Below are positions 21,159 to 30,279 of a stretch of 33,436 bases of DNA, piece after piece. The position numbers and the translations under genes are program-made. The notes below the pieces were generated by a model. The model saw only the letters and a program-made list of their open reading frames with translations, did no database searches and was not told where the DNA came from. The DNA is taken from the NCBI GenBank assembly GCA_002686655.1, contig NYYE01000049.1, positions 27,988 through 61,423 on the forward strand, given 5' to 3'. The stretch is from Crocinitomicaceae bacterium. Its GTDB lineage: Bacteria > Bacteroidota > Bacteroidia > Flavobacteriales_D > Parvicellaceae. Positions within the stretch are counted from its first letter, which is position 1, and each line of letters opens with the position of its first letter.

Positions 21159-22274
21159 TTAGGAATTAAGCATTACAGGCATAACTAACATTAAAATGTC
21201 TTCACCATCATCAGAGTTATCTGGAATTAAAATACCTGCTCTGTTAGGTGCGCTGAGCTCAAAAATAATATTATCAGAGTCAATATTCTGTAACATTTCG
21301 TTAAGAAATCTTGAATTAAATCCGATCTCCATCGAATCTCCTTCATAAGAACATGTTAACCTTTCATTGGCTTCATTAGAAAAATCAACATCTTCAGCAC
21401 TTATATTAAGTTCACTTCCATTAATCTTTAATCTTACCTGGTGTGTAGTTTTATTAGCAAAAATACTGACTCTTTTAATCGACTGAGAAAAAGCATTTCT
21501 ATCTACTGTTAGTCTATTAGGATTCTCTTTTGGAATAACTGCTTCATAATTAGGATATTTTCCATCTACAAGTCTACAAACAAGAAGTATATCTTTAAAA
21601 GAAATACTCGCATTGGATTCATTGTATTGTATAGTAACATCACCATCATAACTCTGAAGTAACCCTTTGAGTAAATTCATTGGTTTTTTTGGAACTATAA
21701 ATGACGAAGGTGTAGAAGATTTAACATCATTTCTTGAATATCTAACTAGTTTATGAGCATCTGTAGCTACAAATGTTAAATCATTTTCTGATAATTGTAC
21801 AAAAATCCCACTCATTACAGGTCTTAAATCATCGTTTCCTGAAGCAAAAATTGTTTTTTCAATAGCTCTTTGAAAAATAAAACTACTTATGGTTACAGTT
21901 GAAGGAGCCTCAATTATAGGTGATTTTGGAAATTCTTCACCAGAAAAACCACTTAATTTATATTTACCATAATCCGAAGATATTTCTATTCCCATTTTTT
22001 CGTCTATAGAGAAAGTAAGTGGGTGATTAGGAAAAGTTTTGAGAATATCTAAAAGCATTTTAGCAGGAATTGCAACACTTCCTTCACTTTTAGCATCAAT
22101 CGAAATAGTTGAGGTCATTGTAGACTCAAGATCTGAACACGAAACTATTAATTTTTGATCTTTTATTTCAAATAAAAAATTATCTAAAATAGGAAGGGTA
22201 TTAGAACTATTTAGAACACCACCAATGGATTGTAGTTGCTTTAATAAAACCTGACTAGAAACTATAAACTTCAT
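21159..22274 (-). CDS. dnaN: DNA polymerase III beta sliding clamp
   Basis: MKFIVSSQVLLKQLQSIGGVLNSSNTLPILDNFLFE, VAIPAKMLLDILKTFP, FVATDAHKLVRY, C-terminal LMLVMPVML. Confidence 0.97.
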   Translation of the reverse strand: MKFIVSSQVLLKQLQSIGGVLNSSNTLPILDNFLFEIKDQKLIVSCSDLESTMTSTISIDAKSEGSVAIPAKMLLDILKTFPNHPLTFSIDEKMGIEISSDYGKYKLSGFSGEEFPKSPIIEAPSTVTISSFIFQRAIEKTIFASGNDDLRPVMSGIFVQLSENDLTFVATDAHKLVRYSRNDVKSSTPSSFIVPKKPMNLLKGLLQSYDGDVTIQYNESNASISFKDILLVCRLVDGKYPNYEAVIPKENPNRLTVDRNAFSQSIKRVSIFANKTTHQVRLKINGSELNISAEDVDFSNEANERLTCSYEGDSMEIGFNSRFLNEMLQNIDSDNIIFELSAPNRAGILIPDNSDDGEDILMLVMPVMLNS

Positions 22275-22363
22275 AATTAATATCTTATGGGTATAAATAT
22301 CTGAATAGTATTGATAATAAACTATAAGAATTAATCTTATTTATTAACACGTAATTAATAATA

Positions 22364-23356
22364 TCATCGAGTAAAAAAACTTAATGGTTTAAATAATATT
22401 TCCCAATTAAAATATTGAGCTCGTAACAATTCATTGTTGTTGTTAACCCTTATATATCCATATTCCGGGTCCCAACCATTTGGTGAATTTTCATCTTTAA
22501 TTCTCCAGAAATCAACTTTAGTAGTTTTATTATTAACATCTTTTAATTCGAATGAAATAAAACGATTGGAATTAAAGATAGAGTCAATAATTCTTTGTTT
22601 TTCAAAAATGATTTTATTATAACTTATGTTATTGAAATGAGTTAAATAATGCTTTACTTGAATTTTATTATAATCTTTAACTAAATTATTATCATAATTA
22701 TAAAAATTTAAGCTGTCATTATTATATATAATGGTATAACTCTCTTTTTCATTACCAATAAAATTAGTAGATACTTTTTGAATACTTTTAGGATTTACAT
22801 AGTCAAAAACTCTTGGAGATCTCCATGCTTTCCAATCAGTAAAAAACCTTACTTCAAGAGTGCCATACATTCCTGGTTTATAAGTTACATAAGGCTTAGA
22901 GCTTTTATCTTCTCCGATTTCTAAAAGCATATAAGTTCCCATATGATCTTGAGTAGGTGAACCTATATACCATGATTTATAAGGAGTATCTTCGTTTAGA
23001 AATATTTCAACTTTCTTATGTCTTACAGAAAGTCTATTTATTACCGTATTAAAAGCAGAATTGGCCACATCTTGCTTCACTCTAATTCTATAGAAAGTTT
23101 CCATTAATAAATCCACGGTTGGTTTATTTGCATTAAAATCAGTTCCGTCAATCATCCATATTTTAGATTTATTATCTCTATTTATTGTTATGGTATTTCC
23201 TTCAGTATCTGAAATTCTAAATTTAGAAATACTAGCAGTATCTTTTATAGCAAAATCTTTTAGTTCATTATTATTATAATTATTACTACAGTTAACTAAA
23301 GAAAAGTAGCACAGAATAGGAATAAATAGATAGGAGATTATTTCTTTAGTTAACAT
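22364..23356 (-). CDS. lipoprotein resembling DUF4340-type proteins, in the gldFG transcription unit
   Basis: Lipobox-like LVNC near the N terminus; DFAIKDTASISKFRISDTEGNTITINRD...W.IDG...; WYIGSPTQDHMGTYMLLE; overlaps gldG by 11 bp. Confidence 0.55.
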   Translation of the reverse strand: MLTKEIISYLFIPILCYFSLVNCSNNYNNNELKDFAIKDTASISKFRISDTEGNTITINRDNKSKIWMIDGTDFNANKPTVDLLMETFYRIRVKQDVANSAFNTVINRLSVRHKKVEIFLNEDTPYKSWYIGSPTQDHMGTYMLLEIGEDKSSKPYVTYKPGMYGTLEVRFFTDWKAWRSPRVFDYVNPKSIQKVSTNFIGNEKESYTIIYNNDSLNFYNYDNNLVKDYNKIQVKHYLTHFNNISYNKIIFEKQRIIDSIFNSNRFISFELKDVNNKTTKVDFWRIKDENSPNGWDPEYGYIRVNNNNELLRAQYFNWEILFKPLSFFTR

Positions 23357-25265
23357 ATTTCTTTTTTCTAAAATACTGATTTAAAAATCCAATAAGTGTG
23401 ATAATAATTATAGGTATAATTATATTTATTAATTGCCAAAATTGTTTTTCAGAATATACATCTTTCTTCAAAAGTCTGGGCATATTCATTTTAGATCGGA
23501 GTGGAATTAATTCACTTTTATCTAAAAGTTCATCTACTAAATTTTGGAAAAACATACTGTTACCATATCTGGGGAAGAATTCAGGATTTCCATAATCTGC
23601 ACTTTCAAAGGATAATAGTACTGGTTTAATTTGATCATTAATTTTAAGAAAATCGTTTCTTATAATATCTCCATCTCCAATAAAAACCATTTTGGTTGAA
23701 ATACTTGTCTCTTTATATTTTACTATGGGATTAGAAATAAATTTTTTAAAATCTTTACTAACGGACCTGTTTTGATAGTTAGAATTGAATATTCCCTCAT
23801 ATAACCATGCACATACGGGTGGTTCAGCATCATTTTCAAAATTTTTAGGATTATAATTATATAAATTTTGATAGTTTACTGATGTTTGCCTCAGAACTTT
23901 AAATTCTGAAGATGTTTTTAGGAGAGGAGTTTTTTTAATATTGTTTTCACCAACAGTATCAATTGAACATATATATCTTGCTTTAATAGGTCCAACATTT
24001 TTTAAATATTTAGAAGGCTCATCCATATAAAGTATTGGAAAGAAATACCAATTGGGTATTCTACCCAGTCCATCTTCTCTAATTAGAGGAGAACATCTAG
24101 CATCATTTACCATGTTCATATTAAACCTAGCTCCATACTTAAAAAGAAATTGCTGAAGTTCATGATTAACTGGCTTAGCATAAGTGATATTCGTGTCTTT
24201 TAAGACACTTTCATCAACATCAAGCATATCAACTAACCATATTATTTTACCTCCTCTCATAATGTATTGATCAATTATGAAAAGTTCTTTTTCAGAAAAC
24301 GTCAGTCTAGGTTTAGCAATAATCAATAGATCTGTTTCATCAAGTACATCTAAATCTTCACTAATTTTTGATGGATCTTTCATGTATTTATAAATAATCT
24401 TGTTTTGAAGACTTTTCTTTATAAATCTCTTGCTATTTTTATTTGGATTTCCAACATTATCAAAAAGAGGTATTGATCTTTTGGCAATAATTAATGAATC
24501 AACTTTGTAAGCTATCAACGAGTCATATTGATAATTAGATAAATCAATTGATTCATTATAAAATTTAGCTTTTAATTGTTTAATTCTTACTGTGTCAACA
24601 TCATAATATTTAATTAATTGATCTCTAATAATCCAAGCATCTGCATTATCTAATTCTCCATGACCTCTCAAAAATTTAATTTTCTTGGAACTGGGTTTTA
24701 TTAAGTTGTTAAGTCCTAAGATAATATTGTACTCCAACTGGTCATTAAACTGATTAATAATAAGCTGTGAAATGGGAAATTTTCCTTTTTGTAAAAGTTG
24801 AACAGGAGAGAATTGATCACCCATTCTTAAAATTATTCCAGACCAAATTCTAATGACTTCTTGTTTACTATCTCTGGATATAATAATATCAGTAAAATCT
24901 ACACCATCTTTAAATACTTGATTTTTAAACTCCTTTGCTAACTCGGGATCTTCATCTAAATTGATGTAATTAATTTTAAAATTATCGCCACCATAAGCTT
25001 TGAATTCATCTAATTTTTCAAATAATGATTTTTTTAGCTTTTCAATTTCAGCAGGATATTCACCAACTAAATAAACATCTGCAGTAATAATTTCATCTAG
25101 ATTGGTTAAAGTTTTTTTAGTTTCGTTTGATAAAGAATGAATCTTATCAGCTGATAAATCAAATCTTACAAAATAGATGCTAGATATACCATTTATTGTA
25201 AGGACAATAATTAGGACTAATAATAAATTATATAATGACTTATATTTAACACCTAAAACTCTCAT
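23346..25265 (-). CDS. gldG: gliding motility-associated ABC transporter substrate-binding protein GldG
   Basis: YFVRFDLSADKIHSLSNETKKTLTNLDEIITADVYLVGEYPAEIEKLKKSL; LLIIAKPRLTFSEKELFIIDQYIMRGGKIIWLVDMLDV; C-terminal TM; adjacent gldF. Confidence 0.92.
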   Translation of the reverse strand: MRVLGVKYKSLYNLLLVLIIVLTINGISSIYFVRFDLSADKIHSLSNETKKTLTNLDEIITADVYLVGEYPAEIEKLKKSLFEKLDEFKAYGGDNFKINYINLDEDPELAKEFKNQVFKDGVDFTDIIISRDSKQEVIRIWSGIILRMGDQFSPVQLLQKGKFPISQLIINQFNDQLEYNIILGLNNLIKPSSKKIKFLRGHGELDNADAWIIRDQLIKYYDVDTVRIKQLKAKFYNESIDLSNYQYDSLIAYKVDSLIIAKRSIPLFDNVGNPNKNSKRFIKKSLQNKIIYKYMKDPSKISEDLDVLDETDLLIIAKPRLTFSEKELFIIDQYIMRGGKIIWLVDMLDVDESVLKDTNITYAKPVNHELQQFLFKYGARFNMNMVNDARCSPLIREDGLGRIPNWYFFPILYMDEPSKYLKNVGPIKARYICSIDTVGENNIKKTPLLKTSSEFKVLRQTSVNYQNLYNYNPKNFENDAEPPVCAWLYEGIFNSNYQNRSVSKDFKKFISNPIVKYKETSISTKMVFIGDGDIIRNDFLKINDQIKPVLLSFESADYGNPEFFPRYGNSMFFQNLVDELLDKSELIPLRSKMNMPRLLKKDVYSEKQFWQLINIIIPIIIITLIGFLNQYFRKKKYVN

Positions 25266-25987
25266 TATTTGGGTTTTAAAGTTGTTATTGTTAAGTAAAG
25301 AGTTATAAATATTATAGAAATAAAATATATAATATCTCTAGAATCAATAATTCCTCTTTGTAAGGCATTAAAGTGATCAACCATACTTAATTTAATTAAA
25401 TAGTAATCTAATGGATTTCCAACAAAAACAGCCATATAAGAGATACCTAAGTATAGAAGAAAGTTAAAAAATAGAGCTAGTAGAAAAGCAATTACTTGGT
25501 TTTTAGAAAGTGAAGAGGCAAAAACTCCAATTGCAACGAAGGTTATACTTAATAAAATAAGACCTAGATAACCTCCAATTGTTGTTGGATGATCAATATT
25601 ACCAGGAATTTCTCCCATTTGACTTACACTTAAGTAATAAATTAAAGTTGGTAATATGGTAAGAACAGCTAAAAAACTTGCTGCTAAAAATTTTGAAATA
25701 ATTATTTGAAATATAGAAATGGGTTGTGTTATTAATGTTTCTAGAGTTCCTGATTTCTTTTCTTCAGCAAAACATCTCATAGTAAAAGCCGGAAACAAAA
25801 ACATTAATATACCTGGAGCTTGAGAAAAAAAGGTTTGCAAATTGGATTCACCCATATCAATAATGTTATTATTACCTGGAAATACCCATACAAAAAAGCC
25901 TGAGCTTACTAAAAAAACAATGATAGCTGTATATCCAATTATAGAACTTAGATATGATCTTATCTCTTTTAATAAAAGTGCTTTCAT
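25265..25987 (-). CDS. gldF: gliding motility-associated ABC transporter permease GldF
   Basis: Multi-TM protein; MKALLLKEIRSYLSSIIGYTAIIVFLVSSGFFVWVF, FPAFTMRCFAEEKKSGTLETLITQPIS; 1-bp overlap with gldG. Confidence 0.92.
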   Translation of the reverse strand: MKALLLKEIRSYLSSIIGYTAIIVFLVSSGFFVWVFPGNNNIIDMGESNLQTFFSQAPGILMFLFPAFTMRCFAEEKKSGTLETLITQPISIFQIIISKFLAASFLAVLTILPTLIYYLSVSQMGEIPGNIDHPTTIGGYLGLILLSITFVAIGVFASSLSKNQVIAFLLALFFNFLLYLGISYMAVFVGNPLDYYLIKLSMVDHFNALQRGIIDSRDIIYFISIIFITLYLTITTLKPK

Positions 25988-26097
25988 TTACAAATAATAT
26001 GAGATATACAAATTAGAAGGCCAATATAATTCTATTAATATTAGAAAATAATATTTTTAATTAAAAAGAATTAACAAATCCTATTGAGAAACTTCAA

Positions 26098-26105
26098 TAT
26101 ATTTG
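26098..26105 (+). promoter_or_regulatory. putative -7 element TATATTTG upstream of the GT2 gene
   Basis: TAnnTTTG match; G26105 lies 4 nt before the ATG at 26110. Confidence 0.35.
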
Positions 26106-26109
26106 TTTT

Positions 26110-27066
26110 ATGAAAATAGATTTATCTATTATAATTCCTTTGTATAATGAAACAGAATCTCTAGAAGAGCTTAGTTCTTGGATTCACAAAGTTGTACAAG
26201 AATCAAAACTTAAATATGAGATTGTTTTTATCGATGATGGAAGTACAGATAATTCTTGGGCTACTATAAACTCGCTTCAGAAAAGAAATAATAATATTAA
26301 AGGCCTTTCTTTTAGAAGGAATTATGGGAAATCAGCCGCATTAAATGTGGGGTTTAATATGTCTAAAGGAGATGTAGTAATTACCATGGATGCAGACTTA
26401 CAAGATTCACCAGATGAAATACCTGAACTTTATAAAATGATTAAAGAGGATGGTTTTGATATAGTTTCTGGATGGAAAAAGGATAGGAAAGATCCATTGT
26501 CAAAAACTATTCCTACAAAACTATATAACGCTGTAACTAGAAAGGTTTCAGGAATCAAACTTCACGATATGAATTGCGGTCTAAAGGCCTATAAAAGTAT
26601 TGTAGTAAAAAATATTGAAGTTTACGGTGAAATGCATAGATATATTCCTTTAATTGCTAAATGGGCTGGTTTTCAAAATATAACAGAGAAGGTCGTTCAA
26701 CATCAAGCAAGAAAATTTGGAGTAACTAAGTTCGGATTAGAAAGATTCATTTTTGGGTTTCTTGATCTTTTCAGTATAACTTTCATTGGTAAATATGGAA
26801 AAAGACCCATGCATTTATTTGGAACTCTTGGAACTTTGGTAATTATCATCGGATTTAGTTTTTTAATATATATCGGAATTGATAAAATATTTTTTAATAA
26901 AGGAGCAAAATTAATTGCTAACCGAACAGAATTTTATATTGCTTTAAGCGCTATTATTATTGGTGTTCAGTTTTTTCTTGCTGGTTTTTTAGGGGAAATG
27001 TTGTCGAGAAATTCTATTAATAGAAATCAATATCAAATCAAAGAAAAATTAAACTTTAATGACTAA
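26110..27066 (+). CDS. glycosyltransferase family 2 with C-terminal TM segments (bactoprenol/dolichol-phosphate sugar transferase-like)
   Basis: SIIIPLYNETESLEELSSWI, VFIDDGSTDNSW, VITMDADLQDSPDEIPELY; two C-terminal TM helices. Confidence 0.92.
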   Translation: MKIDLSIIIPLYNETESLEELSSWIHKVVQESKLKYEIVFIDDGSTDNSWATINSLQKRNNNIKGLSFRRNYGKSAALNVGFNMSKGDVVITMDADLQDSPDEIPELYKMIKEDGFDIVSGWKKDRKDPLSKTIPTKLYNAVTRKVSGIKLHDMNCGLKAYKSIVVKNIEVYGEMHRYIPLIAKWAGFQNITEKVVQHQARKFGVTKFGLERFIFGFLDLFSITFIGKYGKRPMHLFGTLGTLVIIIGFSFLIYIGIDKIFFNKGAKLIANRTEFYIALSAIIIGVQFFLAGFLGEMLSRNSINRNQYQIKEKLNFND

Positions 27067-28174
27067 AATCATTATTGTTGGTCCAGCTTCTCCTTTGAGA
27101 GGAGGTATTTCAGATTTTAATGAGGCATTAGCCAAGTCTTTTTATGAAAAAAATATTAAAATTGAAATAGTTTCGTTTTCTCTCCAATATCCAAAAATTC
27201 TTTTTCCTGGAAAATCTCAAAACAGAGCAACTATTTCTCAAAGTTTTCCTTATAAAATATCACCATTAATTAACTCCATCAATCCCTTTAGCTGGTGGAA
27301 GTCAGCTAAATATATTTTATCACAAAATCCAGATAAAGTGATAATTAGATTCTGGATGCCATTTTTTGCTCCATGTCTTGGAATCATTTCTAGTATTATT
27401 AAGAAAAAAAATATCCAAGTTACAGGGATAGTAGATAATGCTATTGCACATGAAAAAAGAGTAGGAGATAATATGTTGGTAAATTTTTTTTTAAAAAAAT
27501 GCCATCATCATATTACTTTAAGCAAAAAGGTTAAAAATGATATTAAAGCTATTAATAGTAATATTTCAGTTAAAGCTTTATTCCATCCAATTTATAATAA
27601 TTACAAACCCTTAACAGAGAAAAAATTAGCACTAAAGAAGCTACATTTAAAGAATGGGAAATACATTCTATTTTTTGGATTAGTAAGGAAATACAAAGGA
27701 TTGGATTTAGCAATAAGAGCAATGGCTGATAAAAAAATTATTAGTCAAAATATAAAATTGGTTGTAGCTGGTGAATTTTATGAATCTGAAGATGTCTATA
27801 ATAAACTAATAAATCACCTTAATCTAAAAAACATTATCATTTTTAATGAATTTGTAGATACTGATAAAGTACCAGATTTCTTTTCAATTAGTAATCTGGT
27901 AATTCTTCCTTATAAATCAGCAACTCAGAGTTGTGTTACTCAATTAGCTATGAACTATAATAAACCTATGTTAGTTACTAATGTAGGAGGATTGCCAGAA
28001 ATTGTAGATCATCTTAAAGATGGCTATATATCATCAACTGACCCAAAAGAAATTAGTAAACATATATTGAACTATTTTTCTAATGAAAATAATGAAATTA
28101 AAATGAGTGAAGCACTTTCTAAAAAACAGCAGTTTTACTCTTGGGGACATTTTACAGATGAAATACTAAAATAA
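27059..28174 (+). CDS. glycosyltransferase family 4 / group 1
   Basis: GPASPLRGGISDFNEALAKSF; GLVRKYKGLDLAIRAMA; ILPYKSATQSCVTQLAMNYNKPMLVTNVGGLPEIV. Overlaps the GT2 gene by 8 bp. Confidence 0.9.
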   Translation: MTKIIIVGPASPLRGGISDFNEALAKSFYEKNIKIEIVSFSLQYPKILFPGKSQNRATISQSFPYKISPLINSINPFSWWKSAKYILSQNPDKVIIRFWMPFFAPCLGIISSIIKKKNIQVTGIVDNAIAHEKRVGDNMLVNFFLKKCHHHITLSKKVKNDIKAINSNISVKALFHPIYNNYKPLTEKKLALKKLHLKNGKYILFFGLVRKYKGLDLAIRAMADKKIISQNIKLVVAGEFYESEDVYNKLINHLNLKNIIIFNEFVDTDKVPDFFSISNLVILPYKSATQSCVTQLAMNYNKPMLVTNVGGLPEIVDHLKDGYISSTDPKEISKHILNYFSNENNEIKMSEALSKKQQFYSWGHFTDEILK

Positions 28175-28175
28175 A

Positions 28176-28197
28176 AAAAGGAGCCGTAGCTCCTTTT
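28176..28197. terminator. Rho-independent terminator, possibly bidirectional
   Basis: AAAAGGAGC-CGTA-GCTCCTTTT perfect 9-bp stem directly after the GT4 stop and before the convergent ssb; A/T flanks on both arms. Confidence 0.85.
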
Positions 28198-28220
28198 GGT
28201 TTTATATATAAGGTTATTTA

Positions 28221-28553
28221 CTAATTATTTAATAATAATAATTCGCTACTTATAATTTCAAATACATATTTTTTTTCACCAGATTCGTCTTCATAATCTC
28301 TATAATTCAATGATCCTTCAACATAGATTTCTTGACCTTTAAGTATATATTTATCTGCGATTTCAGCTTTTTTTCCCCAAAACATGACAGGATGCCATTG
28401 AGTATCTTTTATTTTTTCACCTTCTTTATTTGTGTAGGTATTGTTAGTCGCTATAGATAATTTAACATACTTTTTCCCATTTTTGGTTTCTTCTAACTTA
28501 GGTATATTACCTACATTTCCAATTAACTGTACTTTATTTCTTATGTTTTTCAT
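28221..28553 (-). CDS. ssb: single-stranded DNA-binding protein (short form)
   Basis: MKNIRNKVQLIGNVGNIPKLEETKNGKKYVKLSIATNNTYTNKEGEKIKDTQWHPVMFWGKKAEIADKYILKGQEIYVEGSLNYRDYED; 110 aa, no acidic tail. Confidence 0.93.
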   Translation of the reverse strand: MKNIRNKVQLIGNVGNIPKLEETKNGKKYVKLSIATNNTYTNKEGEKIKDTQWHPVMFWGKKAEIADKYILKGQEIYVEGSLNYRDYEDESGEKKYVFEIISSELLLLNN

Positions 28554-28714
28554 ATATGTTTTGATTTTAGTTTAACAATTGATGTCATTTGAATTGACGA
28601 TACAAATTAAAATCTGAAAAAAAGTATTATTCGTACTTTAAACAGTTAAGATTCATTTATATTCGTTTATAAATGATTATAAATATATAAATAATTGAAA
28701 ATAAAGTATTTAAC

Positions 28715-29572
28715 TTATTTTTTTTTCTTCCATCTATTGTGAGTCCACAGCCAAAAAGATGGGTTATTATTAATATCATTTTCTAAAAATTTAGCAAATT
28801 TCTCTATAATATTACCATTTGATTCTGATGCTGGATTATCAGTGAGTACCTTATAATTTACTTCATATGATCCTCTTTTTATCTTTTGAATACTTACATA
28901 AATAACTGGCCAATTAAATTCCTTTGAATATTTTTCAGCACCAAAAAGAAATCCAGTATCCTGATTAAGAAAATTTATCCAATGTGCATTTTTACTGTTA
29001 GATGGACTTTGGTCAGAACCAAAAATTATGGCTCTAGGATTATCTGTTTTATTATCAAAATAATCTTTAGTGTTCTTCATTGGAATCATCTTAAGACCAA
29101 ATTTCTCTCTAGAATTTCTCATTTTTTTATCATAAAATTTATTTTTAAGTGGCTTGTAAATTGCAAATAAATCATGTTTACTTACTAATGGCATTCTTTG
29201 TGCAGTCATTTCCCAATTATTGTAATGTCCGCCTATAAGAATTACATCTTTCCCATTTTCAGCAAAACTATTCAATAAGTCTTGGTTGTTTATTTTAATT
29301 CTATTTTCAATATTTCTTTTGGAAATAGTAAATCCCTTTAAACTTTCAAAAATCAAATCACAAAAGTGTTTGTAGAAACTTTGTTTAATTTCAATAAGAG
29401 CACTGTTTGATTTGTTTGGAAAGGAATTTTTAAGATTAGTAGTAATAATATGATTTCTATACTTAATTACTCTCCCTAATATTAAGTAGGAAATATTTGA
29501 AAGTCCATACAATAAATTCTTGGGTAAGTATGAGATGGGTAGAATTAAAATGTAGTATAAAATATTATTCAT
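28715..29572 (-). CDS. lysophospholipid acyltransferase / lipid A biosynthesis (LpxL-family) acyltransferase
   Basis: HX4E motif in GGHYNNWEM; FAIYKPLKNKFYDKKMRNSREKFGLKMIPMKNT; GSDQSPSN; FWLWTHNRWKKKK. Confidence 0.88.
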   Translation of the reverse strand: MNNILYYILILPISYLPKNLLYGLSNISYLILGRVIKYRNHIITTNLKNSFPNKSNSALIEIKQSFYKHFCDLIFESLKGFTISKRNIENRIKINNQDLLNSFAENGKDVILIGGHYNNWEMTAQRMPLVSKHDLFAIYKPLKNKFYDKKMRNSREKFGLKMIPMKNTKDYFDNKTDNPRAIIFGSDQSPSNSKNAHWINFLNQDTGFLFGAEKYSKEFNWPVIYVSIQKIKRGSYEVNYKVLTDNPASESNGNIIEKFAKFLENDINNNPSFWLWTHNRWKKKK

Positions 29573-29653
29573 TTATAAACTATAAAATATATTTATTTCA
29601 CTGTGTTAATTATCTTTATAATTTTTGAATAAATCATTCTTAAGAATTAAATA

Positions 29654-30214
29654 TTGAGCAAATTAATAATTATAGACAATTTTGATTCATTTACTTACAA
29701 TTTAGTTCATTTTTTAGACCCTTATTGTAAAGAATTAACTGTTTTTAGAAATGATGAAATTAACTATGATAAAATCTCAGTCAAACATAAAATACTTCTT
29801 TCTCCTGGACCAGGACTGCCAGAAAATAATGAAGAACTCTTCAAAGTGATTGAGAAATTCCAATTTACCAATAACATCATGGGAGTTTGTTTAGGCTTTC
29901 AAGCAATTGGTCAATTTTATGGAGCGAATCTAACTAATCTTAAGAACGTTAGACATGGTATTCAAACTGAAATAAATGTTTTAAATCATGATTGTATTTT
30001 TAGAGATTTACCAACTCATTTTAAAATAGGGCATTATCATTCTTGGATTATTGATAAAATACCTAATATTTTAAATATTACGGCTGTTGATTATGAAAAT
30101 AATACCATGGCTTTCAAACACTCCTCTTTAGATATTTTCGGAATTCAGTTTCATCCAGAAAGTATTTTAACCGAAAATGGTAAACAAATTTTGAAAAATT
30201 GGATAATTAATTAA
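29654..30214 (+). CDS. anthranilate / aminodeoxychorismate synthase glutamine amidotransferase component
   Basis: IIIDNFDSFTYNLVHFL, LLSPGPGLPEN, MGVCLGFQAIGQFYGA, IFGIQFHPESILTENGKQILKNW. TTG start. Confidence 0.88.
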   Translation: MSKLIIIDNFDSFTYNLVHFLDPYCKELTVFRNDEINYDKISVKHKILLSPGPGLPENNEELFKVIEKFQFTNNIMGVCLGFQAIGQFYGANLTNLKNVRHGIQTEINVLNHDCIFRDLPTHFKIGHYHSWIIDKIPNILNITAVDYENNTMAFKHSSLDIFGIQFHPESILTENGKQILKNWIIN

Positions 30215-30253
30215 AAAAAACAAATATTATCTGCTTCATTAAAAATGTAAAAT

Positions 30254-30261
30254 TACTTTTG
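30254..30261 (+). promoter_or_regulatory. putative -7 element TACTTTTG upstream of valS
   Basis: TAnnTTTG match 18 nt before the ATG at 30280. Confidence 0.3.
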
Positions 30262-30279
30262 TTATAGTTTCTTATCAGT

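Noticed and set aside
22434-23595. + strand ORFs 22434..22622 and 23398..23595
   Set aside because: Antisense to the DUF4340-like gene and gldG; no domain signal.
26037-26055. AATATTA-gaaaa-TAATATT hairpin between gldF and the GT2 gene
   Set aside because: All-AT 7-bp stem with a low expected stability; likely chance.
27484-27499. T9A7 tract containing T TTA AAA inside the GT4 gene (possible -1 slippery site)
   Set aside because: The annotated frame continues normally to a full-length enzyme, and the -1 frame stops after about a dozen codons. Such runs are expected in AT-rich DNA.
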